Below, in pieces: positions 1 to 6,839 of a DNA stretch of 8,678 bases. Origin of the DNA: Woeseia sp. (lineage in GTDB: Bacteria > Pseudomonadota > Gammaproteobacteria > Steroidobacterales > Woeseiaceae); NCBI GenBank assembly GCA_018701055.1, contig JABIUH010000409.1, positions 1 through 8,678 of the forward strand, in the 5' to 3' direction. Within the stretch, counting starts at the first letter, position 1. Each line of letters begins with the position of its first letter. Position numbers and translations under genes: made by a program. A model generated the notes under the pieces. It did not search any database and had not been told where the DNA came from. It worked only from the letters and a program-made list of their open reading frames with translations.

Positions 1-1316
1 GCGGAACAACGCCTGACCTTGATGAGCCAGCGAAGCTCGTTAACTTTTTTAGTGCCATCCAATTACTAAGCAATCAGGGGTTGCTGCTGGCTTATCACGA
101 TCGCTCGGATGGTGGCCTGCTGACGACAATCGCCGAAATGATGTTTGCCGGCCACCTCGGCGCAAGTCTCCAGCTTGCCGGGTCCGAGTTGGATCTGCTT
201 GCACAGCTTTTCAATGAAGAGTTGGGTGCTGTGGTGCAGGTCGCAGACGCGAACCGTTCTGCAGTTGATGAATTGCTCGAAAGCTGTGGTGTCGATTGGG
301 TGGAGATAGGCAAGGTTGAAGCTGACAATCAGCTGTCAATTTATAACGATGATGCGTTAGTCGTGCGCATTGGTCGATTGGACCTGCAGCGCGCATGGTC
401 CGAAACCACCTGGCGTATGCAAGCATTGCGCGACAATCCAGAAACGGCGCGCGAAGAATATGACCGCATTCTGGATGCGGATGACCCAGGTTTGAATGTT
501 CGGGTGACCTTCGATCCGGCAGAAGATATTGCCGCGCCGTTCATTGGCGGTGTGAAGCCGCGCATTGCAATACTGAGAGAGCAGGGTGTTAACAGCCAGT
601 ATGAAATGGCGGCGGCTTTTATGCGCGCGGGATTCACTGCTGTCGATGTGCACATGAATGACCTGATCACGCGACGAGACTCATTGGCGAACTATCATGG
701 TATCGTTGCCTGCGGCGGGTTTTCGTTTGGCGACGTACTTGGAGCGGGTGGTGGTTGGGCTAAATCAATTTTATATCAGCCGGTGTTAACGGACGAATTC
801 GCGGCGTTCTTTAATCGCAGCGACACATTCTCTTTAGGTGTATGCAACGGCTGCCAAATGATGTCGCACTTGCGGACTTTGATACCAGGCGCAAGTCATT
901 GGCCGACTTTTTTACGTAACAAATCAGAACAATTCGAGGCACGACTGAATCTGGTGGAAGTGACCTCTAGCGGGTCGATTTTCCTGGATGGAATGATTGG
1001 TTCGAGATTGGCAATTGCGACATCGCACGGTGAGGGCAGAGCGGTATTTGACAATGACGTAGATCGATCGGCAGTACAGGTGGCATTACGCTACGTCGAT
1101 AACTATGGTGCTGTCGCCGAACGTTATCCTGCGAATCCGAACGGATCCGCTGCAGGTGTATGTGCTCTCGCCAGCGACGATGGTCGTGTCACGATTATGA
1201 TGCCGCACCCCGAGCGAGTCGTGCGTACGATGCAGAACTCCTGGCATCCCCCTGAATGGGGTGACGACGGTCCATGGTTACGCATGTTCCGTAATGCGAG
1301 GGTTTTGATCTCCTGA
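1..1316 (+). CDS. purL: Phosphoribosylformylglycinamidine synthase, C-terminal part (5' end outside window)
   Basis: Converts FGAR, glutamine and ATP to FGAM in cytoplasmic de novo purine synthesis. The open frame runs in from the left edge (first full codon at 3) to TGA at 1314-1316, giving 437 visible residues of a protein usually near 1,300. The first third is the end of the second synthase domain, with the typical LLAYHDRSDGGL stretch at about 78-115. The rest is the class I glutamine amidotransferase domain. Its nucleophile is the first Cys of GVCNGCQMM (codon 843-845), and the His and Glu of PHPERV (His codon 1206-1208) complete the triad. The oxyanion-region stretch CGGFSFGDVLGAG is also present. 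E. coli has GAGEGWAKS where this protein has GAGGGWAKS, probably a neutral change. The fused synthase-glutaminase layout is the form found in Gammaproteobacteria, unlike the split PurL/PurQ/PurS of Bacillus. No frameshift is visible, and identification is near certain. Confidence 0.97.
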   Translation, partial: GTTPDLDEPAKLVNFFSAIQLLSNQGLLLAYHDRSDGGLLTTIAEMMFAGHLGASLQLAGSELDLLAQLFNEELGAVVQVADANRSAVDELLESCGVDWVEIGKVEADNQLSIYNDDALVVRIGRLDLQRAWSETTWRMQALRDNPETAREEYDRILDADDPGLNVRVTFDPAEDIAAPFIGGVKPRIAILREQGVNSQYEMAAAFMRAGFTAVDVHMNDLITRRDSLANYHGIVACGGFSFGDVLGAGGGWAKSILYQPVLTDEFAAFFNRSDTFSLGVCNGCQMMSHLRTLIPGASHWPTFLRNKSEQFEARLNLVEVTSSGSIFLDGMIGSRLAIATSHGEGRAVFDNDVDRSAVQVALRYVDNYGAVAERYPANPNGSAAGVCALASDDGRVTIMMPHPERVVRTMQNSWHPPEWGDDGPWLRMFRNARVLIS

Positions 1317-1369
1317 TACAGTTTCATGATTTGACGCGGTACAACATCAGCTAAGTTGAGGCGAAGATA

Positions 1370-3097
1370 ATGAAAAAAGCACTACTTGCACTGGTCTGTC
1401 TGACTGCAGTTGCCTGTCAATCCAGCGAAACCTCGGCGCCGACAGCGCCATCTTTTGCGGTTAGTTTTGGCAAGAGCGTATCAGAAACTGCACTCGATGG
1501 TCGCCTGCTTCTGATTCTATCCAAGGACGATGGGCGCGAACCGCGCTTGCAGGTTCGTCCTGGCGTTGATGCGGTGCAAATTTTCGGCATGAATGTCGAC
1601 GACATTGATCCTGGGGAAGCAATGGTGCTCGATGAATCGGTATTCGGCTACCCTCACAATAGTTTGTCCGAGGTTCCGGCCGGTGAGTACTTCGTGCAAG
1701 CCGTACTGCACAAATACGATATATTTAATTTAGGCAACGGCAAGACCGTCAAACTGCCAATGGACCAGGGTGAGGGTCAGCAATGGGCGGAGTCACCCGG
1801 TAATTTGTTGAGTGAGCCGCGTCTCATTAAAGTCGGTTCTTCTTCAGATCCGATTGCAATCGAACTCGATCAAGTGATTGAGGCGATTGAACCGCCGGCC
1901 GATACCGAATTCATTAAGCATGTGCAAATCAGAAGTGAAATGTTGAGCGAATTCTGGGGTCGCGACATGTATCTGGGCGCACACGTGTTGTTACCTGCAG
2001 GATTCAATGAGCATCCCGATGCGCGTTATCCGCTGGCCGTCTTCCATGGCCATTTCCCAGCGGATTTTGCCGGCTTTCAGACCGAGCCACCGGATGAAAA
2101 TTTAGAGTGTGAAAGTAGCAACAATGATGACGTCGTTTGCTACAACCGAATTCGGCAAGAAGAGGCCTACGATTTTTATCAGAAGTGGGTTGGGCCGGAT
2201 CTGCCGCGGATGTTGATTATCCAGATTCAGCATGCGAATCCGTATTACGACGATAGCTATGCGGTGAATTCCGAAAACCTAGGGCCGTACGGGGATGCCA
2301 TTACTTACGAGTTAATCCCTTACATTGAGGATCAATTTCGTGGCATTGGTGAGGGCTGGGCACGATTTCTATACGGTGGTTCGACCGGTGGTTGGGAGGC
2401 ATTCGGTGTACAGGTTCTTTATCCCGACGAATTTAATGGCACGTTTGCGTCCTGCCCTGACTCGCTCGATTTTCGACATTACTCCGCGACCAATATTTAC
2501 ACCGATCAGAATGCCTACCGGATGCAGGGTGATTTCAACACGGTAGAGCGCCCGGCTTATCGCGATTATCTCGGTAATATTTCTGTGACGATGGAAGACG
2601 AGAATCACATGGAGCTAGTGATTGGGGATAAGAGCCGTTCTGGTGGGCAATGGGATGTGTGGGAAGCCGTGTATTCGCCGATGGGTGACGATGGCTACCC
2701 GTTACGGATCTGGGACAAAGTGACGGGCGAGATTGATCACGAGGTCGCGGAACATTGGAAAGACAACTACGACATGCGCCATATTCTGCAGCGCGACTGG
2801 GAAACATTAGGTCCAAAACTTGAGGGCAAGTTACATGTTTTTGTTGGTGATATGGATAACTATCACTTAAACAATGCGGTGTATTTGCTGGAGGATTTTC
2901 TCGAGAGCACGACAGAACCGTACTACGGTGGTTTCATCGATTACGGCGATCGACAGGAGCATTGCTGGAATGGAGATCAGGAGAATCCGAACTACATTTC
3001 GCGACTTCGTTACAACTCGATGTATATTCCACGTATCCTTGACCGACTGCTGACAACCGCGCCAGAGGGTGCGGACCTGACCAGTTGGCGCTATTAG
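1370..3097 (+). CDS. Putative exported lipoprotein with esterase-like alpha/beta-hydrolase domain
   Basis: A 575-residue protein that I cannot assign to a named family. The N-terminus MKKALLALVCLTAVAC is a short signal peptide ending in a lipobox-like AVAC, so Cys16 is the likely lipidated residue. The next residue is Gln, not Asp, which favours the outer membrane. Residues about 30-165 are rich in alternating hydrophobic residues and look like a beta-sandwich domain. Residues about 185-560 look like a putative esterase (PF00756-like) fold. The nucleophile elbow is YGGSTGG, a GxSxG motif with Ser338. Likely acid residues are Asp494 or Asp496 in VGDMDNYH, and the likely His is His531 in RQEHCW. 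The segment PLAVFHGHFP (about 221-230) fits the first core strand and oxyanion loop. The start is supported by GAGG at 1358-1361, eight bases before ATG. It follows purL by 53 bases on the same strand and may be read through from it. The substrate is unknown; an ester or peptide-like bond is possible. Confidence 0.85.
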   Translation: MKKALLALVCLTAVACQSSETSAPTAPSFAVSFGKSVSETALDGRLLLILSKDDGREPRLQVRPGVDAVQIFGMNVDDIDPGEAMVLDESVFGYPHNSLSEVPAGEYFVQAVLHKYDIFNLGNGKTVKLPMDQGEGQQWAESPGNLLSEPRLIKVGSSSDPIAIELDQVIEAIEPPADTEFIKHVQIRSEMLSEFWGRDMYLGAHVLLPAGFNEHPDARYPLAVFHGHFPADFAGFQTEPPDENLECESSNNDDVVCYNRIRQEEAYDFYQKWVGPDLPRMLIIQIQHANPYYDDSYAVNSENLGPYGDAITYELIPYIEDQFRGIGEGWARFLYGGSTGGWEAFGVQVLYPDEFNGTFASCPDSLDFRHYSATNIYTDQNAYRMQGDFNTVERPAYRDYLGNISVTMEDENHMELVIGDKSRSGGQWDVWEAVYSPMGDDGYPLRIWDKVTGEIDHEVAEHWKDNYDMRHILQRDWETLGPKLEGKLHVFVGDMDNYHLNNAVYLLEDFLESTTEPYYGGFIDYGDRQEHCWNGDQENPNYISRLRYNSMYIPRILDRLLTTAPEGADLTSWRY

Positions 3098-3185
3098 AAT
3101 AGAGAATTTAAGTTGGCCACAGCACGGTCGACAGAATCGAACATTCAACTCAGTTGACGCTGGTCGTCGAACTTAGGAGTAAGTC

Positions 3186-3584
3186 ATGATCCGATTTATC
3201 TCGATAATTATTCTCTCCGCAGGCATCGGTGCGGCGTCATTCGCACAGGATAGCAACGAATATCAATGCACCATGGGTGCGCTAACACGGCGCGTTGCAA
3301 TCATGCATGAAACCGGTGTGTCGGTGCCCTGTGAGGTTCAGTACTTCAGGGGTTCTGAAGCGCCTGGCGAACAGCAGGTTCTGTGGCGTGCTTTGAATGA
3401 AGAGGGCTATTGTGAAGCGAAAGCAGCAGCGTTTGTTGCGCAGCTCATTGAGATGGGATGGGATTGTGGTGTGACAGCGACCATGCCCAATGAAGGTGAG
3501 GCAGAGCCCGAGGCAGACATGCCAGATGATACTGCTGCGTTGGCACCTGCGCAGGAAGTTGAATCCGCGGGCAACGAAACTTAA
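3186..3584 (+). CDS. Small secreted protein with four cysteines, function unknown
   Basis: A 132-residue protein. Residues 1-20 form a signal peptide (MIRF, a hydrophobic Ile-rich core, then ASFA), with likely cleavage before QDSNEYQC, so the mature protein is probably periplasmic or secreted. Four cysteines at 28, 49, 76 and 94 could form two disulfides in a compact domain of about 75 residues. Recognisable stretches are CTMGALTRRV, VPCEVQY, LWRALNEEGYCEAKA and GWDC. The tail from about 101 is rich in Glu, Asp, Ala and Pro and is probably disordered. The ribosome site is strong: AGGAG at 3175-3179, six bases before ATG. It lies 88 bases after the hydrolase gene on the same strand, so co-transcription is plausible. 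I have an impression of similar uncharacterised proteins in gammaproteobacteria but cannot name a family. Its stop overlaps the stop of the opposing gene. Confidence 0.83.
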   Translation: MIRFISIIILSAGIGAASFAQDSNEYQCTMGALTRRVAIMHETGVSVPCEVQYFRGSEAPGEQQVLWRALNEEGYCEAKAAAFVAQLIEMGWDCGVTATMPNEGEAEPEADMPDDTAALAPAQEVESAGNET

Positions 3585-4273
3585 GCGGAGCTCTTAACGC
3601 CGCCGTTACGCTCCGTAACGAAAAAGCGTCGCACTTTTATCGCACGGGTTAGTTTTCCGTGCCTGACAAAGCACTGGTAAAACATATCCTTTAGCACTTC
3701 GAGAAGGATGCCTGCTTGCGCTCTATTGAGAATCGGCAGTTTTTCTTCTTCGCCTGCGTCGAACAGGACGCGCTTAATCGGCTCAAAACTGTCGTCATCG
3801 ATTTCTGCAATGTGTTGCGCCGCGATGATTTCATCGAAAGCACGCAATTTGCCGCTGTCGCCGAGATGCCCAAAAGAGCTTGCTGCGGCGCGCCGACACA
3901 TCGACGCAAATGCATTGAAATTGTTGTTTGAGTAACAAGCCAACGCTTCGCGAAACAGCACTTCCGTATCCTTGGGTAAATAGGAAAATTGAAACCGCTC
4001 CTTCGGGCGTTCCAACTCGATGAAGTTGCGGTAGAGCTCCACGCTATCCGGGTTAAACTGTTTGATGGCAAAACGTAGGAATACCGGCGCTGAACAGGCA
4101 TCGCATTGGTAAACCAGTCCAACGTGTTTCGGTCGCGAAATTACCAGATCGTCAAAGTCGGGGATAGATTGTGGCGACATGTGTGCGTACACACTGCAAT
4201 ACGGGCATTCCAGGCCGAATTGCTCATCGGTCTGGCGTTGAATGCCAGTGTGTCGCTCGATCATTATCGCCAT
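3581..4273 (-). CDS. Zinc-ribbon protein with DUF4145-like domain
   Basis: A 230-residue cytoplasmic protein with no signal peptide or membrane segment. An N-terminal four-cysteine zinc ribbon is visible: CPYC (Cys23, Cys26) and CDAC (Cys57, Cys60). From about residue 98 the pattern LPKDTEVLFREALACYSNNNFNAFASMCRRAA matches the helical core of DUF4145 proteins, which have a proline-led helix, an alanine/asparagine-rich helix and a conserved Arg pair (Arg127, Arg128). The basic C-terminus (KLTRAIKVRRFFVTERNGG) could bind nucleic acid, but that is a guess. DUF4145 proteins occur alone and in restriction or defence genes; nothing nearby supports a defence role here. The first ATG (4273) is chosen; a second ATG at 4264 is possible, and neither has a strong ribosome site. 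It lies 125 bases downstream of the membrane-protein gene on the same strand, with its own possible promoter. Function unknown. Confidence 0.85.
   Translation of the reverse strand: MAIMIERHTGIQRQTDEQFGLECPYCSVYAHMSPQSIPDFDDLVISRPKHVGLVYQCDACSAPVFLRFAIKQFNPDSVELYRNFIELERPKERFQFSYLPKDTEVLFREALACYSNNNFNAFASMCRRAAASSFGHLGDSGKLRAFDEIIAAQHIAEIDDDSFEPIKRVLFDAGEEEKLPILNRAQAGILLEVLKDMFYQCFVRHGKLTRAIKVRRFFVTERNGGVKSSA
3604..3620. other. Perfect short hairpin between convergent genes
   Basis: CGTTACG at 3604-3610 and CGTAACG at 3614-3620 form a perfect 7-bp stem with a three-base loop. It lies 20 bases after the stop of the small secreted gene and inside the last codons of the convergent DUF4145-like gene. 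On the plus strand it is followed by five A, not T, so it does not fit a standard intrinsic terminator in either direction. It could protect the 3' end of the plus-strand transcript, or be chance. Confidence 0.35.
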
Positions 4274-4333
4274 TTTTTTCAGTCCAACCTTGTCTGAGGA
4301 TTGTTTTTATCAGGGCTGAGACAATGAGTTACC

Positions 4334-4358
4334 AGTATATCTGCAGACTCGTCTTCAG
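4334..4358 (-). promoter_or_regulatory. Possible promoter and dyad upstream of the DUF4145-like gene
   Basis: On the minus strand, TATACT (4339 to 4334) is a good -10 match about 60 bases before the gene start. A dyad, CTG-C-AGAC-TC-GTCT-T-CAG (4341-4358), sits directly upstream of it, where the promoter spacer would be. No convincing -35 box is seen at 16-18 bases, which would fit a promoter needing an activator. This lies in the 125-base gap 4274-4398, where I see no other gene. Low confidence. Confidence 0.3.
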
Positions 4359-4398
4359 CCGACTTGGTTCAACATAATCTGCTATGCGGGTGCGCGGA

Positions 4399-5058
4399 TT
4401 AGTGGGTTCGCCACGTCCCAATCGCCGTACGAGCCGCGTCATTTGCGGGCCGTGCGATAAGTGCGTCACGACTTAAGCTAACTTCGTAGCGCGCGCCGTC
4501 CGCCATTGGCACGAAAGTCGCGGTTCCGTAATGGGCGTCAACGCCTGGCATGAGTTGTGGAAAGCGGCGGGTGAATCGCCACAAGTCTGCCGGCGCTTCT
4601 AGTGTTAGCGAATGCACCGTTCGCATTTCTGTTTGCTCCCGATCGATATCTGCAAATCGTCCGCTGAGTCGATCCAACTGATAAATGGGATCGAGGCCGA
4701 GCACGGTCAGCGGAGGTTTCCAGGTCACAATCCTCGCGTCCATCTGCCATTCGTCGCCGCGCAACGTAAAAAACTGATCAGATTCGCCGGTGATCATCAA
4801 GCGAGCTTGATACTCGTCGTTCGCAGTTTTCTCGAACTCGATACGCGAGATCAGTTGCTCATCGATGAGACGCGAATAAGTTAGGTAGCTGAGTATCAAG
4901 ATTGAACCGGCTCCCGCAATCGCGGCGCACATCAGGCAGCTCAACGAAGAACCACAGGCGCGTAACACTCGACGGCGGCGCATGCAGTGCAGCATACGAA
5001 ACAGGAAAAAGAATGCCAGGACGGCAAAGGCTATGCTGATTGCGATCAGTAGGGTCAT
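4399..5058 (-). CDS. Two-helix membrane protein, conserved neighbour of ettA
   Basis: A 219-residue protein starting at ATG 5058, with TAA at 4399-4401. Two hydrophobic helices are clear, at about 2-22 and about 38-60, separated by a basic loop (MRRRRVLRACG) that should face the cytoplasm; by the positive-inside rule the rest would be periplasmic or membrane-bound. The soluble part (61-219) carries strong-looking blocks: FFTLRGDEWQMDARIVTWKP, LGLDPIYQLDRLSGRF and MADGARYEVSLSRDALIARP. From memory these blocks match a gammaproteobacterial family often labelled 'cation/multidrug efflux pump'; two helices are too few for a pump, so that label should not be trusted. The frame stays open upstream to 5247, but that part lies inside ettA and has no membrane-protein character, so the shorter start is chosen. 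It begins 16 bases after the ettA stop, suggesting one transcript and perhaps coupled translation, since no clear ribosome site is seen. Function unknown. Confidence 0.82.
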   Translation of the reverse strand: MTLLIAISIAFAVLAFFFLFRMLHCMRRRRVLRACGSSLSCLMCAAIAGAGSILILSYLTYSRLIDEQLISRIEFEKTANDEYQARLMITGESDQFFTLRGDEWQMDARIVTWKPPLTVLGLDPIYQLDRLSGRFADIDREQTEMRTVHSLTLEAPADLWRFTRRFPQLMPGVDAHYGTATFVPMADGARYEVSLSRDALIARPANDAARTAIGTWRTH

Positions 5059-5074
5059 TCGTGAATAGTCCGAG

Positions 5075-6748
5075 CTAGGCGTCGAGCCGCTTGTACTTAA
5101 TCCTCTGCGGCTGATCGGCGTCGCTGCCGAGGCGCCGTCGTCGGTCTGCTTCGTAATCCGAATAGTTGCCCGCAAACCATGTGACTTGACTATCGCCTTC
5201 GAATGCCAGGATATGTGTGGCGATTCGATCCAGGAACCAACGATCATGCGAGATCACGATGGCCGACCCTGGAAACTCCAGCAGTGCTTCCTCAAGCGCG
5301 CGCAAAGTCTCGACATCCAGATCATTGGTCGGCTCATCAAGGAGGAGTAAATTTCCGCCAGACTTAAGCATCTTGGCCAGGTGGACGCGATTTCGTTCGC
5401 CACCGGATAGCAAGCCGATTTTTTTCTGTTGCTCTGTGCCGCGAAAATTGAATCGTCCAACGTAAGCTCGTGACGGTGTTTCATACCTGCCAACGGTGAT
5501 CAGATCCTGACCTTCTGAAATCTCTTCCCAGATAGTCTTGCTGTCATCCAAGCTTTCGCGCGATTGATCGACGCTTGCGATTTGCACTGTATCGCCGAGT
5601 CGCACTGTGCCGGCATCCGGTTTTTCGTCGCCTATAATCATTCTGAACAGTGTTGTTTTACCCGCGCCGTTCGGCCCGATGATGCCGGCGATGCCGCCTG
5701 GCGGCAGCGTGAATTCCAGTGAATCCATTAGCAGTTTGTCGCCGAAGGCCTTTCTTATGTCGGTCGCCTCTATGACAACGTCACCCAGGCGAGGGCCGGG
5801 CGGAATATAAATTTCATTGGTTTCGTTGCGTTGCTGATAACTCGCTGAAGATATTTCCGCAAATTGGCGTAAGCGTGCCTTCGACTTAGCGTGCCGACCT
5901 TTAGGATTGGTTCGCACCCATTCCAACTCGGATTGCATGGCCTTTTGCCGCGCTTTCTCAGACGAATCTTCCTGTTTGAGTCGGTCTTCTTTCTGCTCAA
6001 GCCACGACGAATAATTTCCCTCCCAGGGGATCCCATGACCTCGGTCGAGCTCAAGAATCCAACCCGCAACGTTGTCCAGAAAGTATCGATCATGTGTGAC
6101 TGCAATAACTGTCCCCGGATATTCTTCGAGAAAGCGTTCCAGCCAGGCAACAGATTCTGCGTCGAGATGGTTCGTCGGTTCGTCGAGCAACAGCATATCG
6201 GGCTCTGACAGCAGCAGCCGGCACAGGGCAACCCGGCGTTTTTCACCACCTGACAATTTCGTGACGTCTGCATCCCATGGTGGCAAACGCAACGCATCTG
6301 CCGCGACATCCAGTTTTCGATCCAATTCCCAGGCGCCGACCGAATCGATCGCGTCCTGTAATTTCCCTTGCTCCTCCAGGAGTGAGTTCATTTGCTCATC
6401 ATCCATTGGTTCGGCAAATGCCATGCTGATTTCGTTGAAACGATCAAGTAGCGCTTTGGTCTCGGCGACCCCTTCCTCGACATTACCGCGCACATCTTTG
6501 CTGGCATTCAATTCGGGTTCCTGCGGCAAATAACCAATATTGATGCCGGCTTGCGGGCGCGCCTCGCCCTCAAATTCGGTATCCAGTCCCGCCATGATGC
6601 GTAACAAAGTTGATTTGCCCGAACCGTTCAGGCCCAGTACGCCAATTTTGGCGCCAGGGTAAAAACTCAAGGAGATGTCTTTGATGATGAATTGTTTGGG
6701 CGGGACCATTTTGGCCACGCGATTCATGGTGTAGATGTATTGCGCCAT
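5075..6748 (-). CDS. ettA: Energy-dependent translational throttle protein EttA (ABC-F ATPase)
   Basis: A 557-residue ABC-F protein, two longer than E. coli EttA as I recall it (555), and similar along its whole length, from MAQYIYTMNRV to RIKYKRL. ABC-F proteins have two ATPase domains and no membrane part; EttA binds the ribosomal E site next to P-site tRNA and gates the first peptide bond according to the ATP/ADP ratio. Domain 1 has Walker A GLNGSGKST (Lys45), signature LSGGE (165-169), Walker B LLLDE with catalytic Glu190, and His219. The arm is at about 96-140 and is about two residues longer than in E. coli. The P-site tRNA linker is at about 240-325, with EWVRTNPKGRHAKSKARL. Domain 2 has Walker A GPNGAGKTT (Lys364), signature LSGGE (447-451), Glu472 and His501. 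Both ATPase sites look intact. It is the first gene of a probable two-gene transcript and is divergent from the deacetylase gene. Confidence 0.98.
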   Translation of the reverse strand: MAQYIYTMNRVAKMVPPKQFIIKDISLSFYPGAKIGVLGLNGSGKSTLLRIMAGLDTEFEGEARPQAGINIGYLPQEPELNASKDVRGNVEEGVAETKALLDRFNEISMAFAEPMDDEQMNSLLEEQGKLQDAIDSVGAWELDRKLDVAADALRLPPWDADVTKLSGGEKRRVALCRLLLSEPDMLLLDEPTNHLDAESVAWLERFLEEYPGTVIAVTHDRYFLDNVAGWILELDRGHGIPWEGNYSSWLEQKEDRLKQEDSSEKARQKAMQSELEWVRTNPKGRHAKSKARLRQFAEISSASYQQRNETNEIYIPPGPRLGDVVIEATDIRKAFGDKLLMDSLEFTLPPGGIAGIIGPNGAGKTTLFRMIIGDEKPDAGTVRLGDTVQIASVDQSRESLDDSKTIWEEISEGQDLITVGRYETPSRAYVGRFNFRGTEQQKKIGLLSGGERNRVHLAKMLKSGGNLLLLDEPTNDLDVETLRALEEALLEFPGSAIVISHDRWFLDRIATHILAFEGDSQVTWFAGNYSDYEADRRRRLGSDADQPQRIKYKRLDA

Positions 6749-6771
6749 AAGAACTCAAAATCAGAAAATCA

Positions 6772-6785
6772 GTGCGCACATTATA
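6772..6785 (-). promoter_or_regulatory. Probable ettA promoter: TATAAT with GC-rich palindromic discriminator
   Basis: On the minus strand the sequence reads TATAATGTGCGCAC. The -10 box (6785 to 6780) is a perfect consensus, and transcription should start near 6773, leaving a leader of about 25 bases before ATG 6748. The 8-base palindrome GTGCGCAC follows immediately, so the -10/+1 interval is GC-rich, as in stringently controlled rRNA promoters. No good -35 match is found at 16-18 bases upstream. The -10 match is seen directly; the control is inference. Confidence 0.6.
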
Positions 6786-6839
6786 GAGGGAAATATCAGG
6801 TATGCTGCGCTTCTCGCGAAATCGGATCGCCAACCTACA

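Noticed and set aside
1331..1336. TTGACG, a good -35 box between purL and the hydrolase gene
   Set aside because: No -10 match lies 15-19 bases downstream, so a promoter cannot be supported.
3581..4273. Defence system built around the DUF4145-like protein
   Set aside because: No restriction, nuclease or toxin gene is nearby; the neighbours are housekeeping or exported proteins.
4334..4358. MerR-type promoter with the dyad in a long spacer
   Set aside because: No -35 box is found at 19-20 bases and no MerR-family gene is in the window; kept only as a low-confidence promoter.
5059..5247. Upstream extension of the membrane-protein frame by 63 codons
   Set aside because: It lies inside the end of ettA in another frame, is low-complexity Ser/Thr-rich, and would bury the membrane helix that normally starts the protein.
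5770..6309. A 179-codon minus-strand frame overlapping ettA in another phase
   Set aside because: The ettA frame is certain here; the alternative protein has biased composition and no domain.
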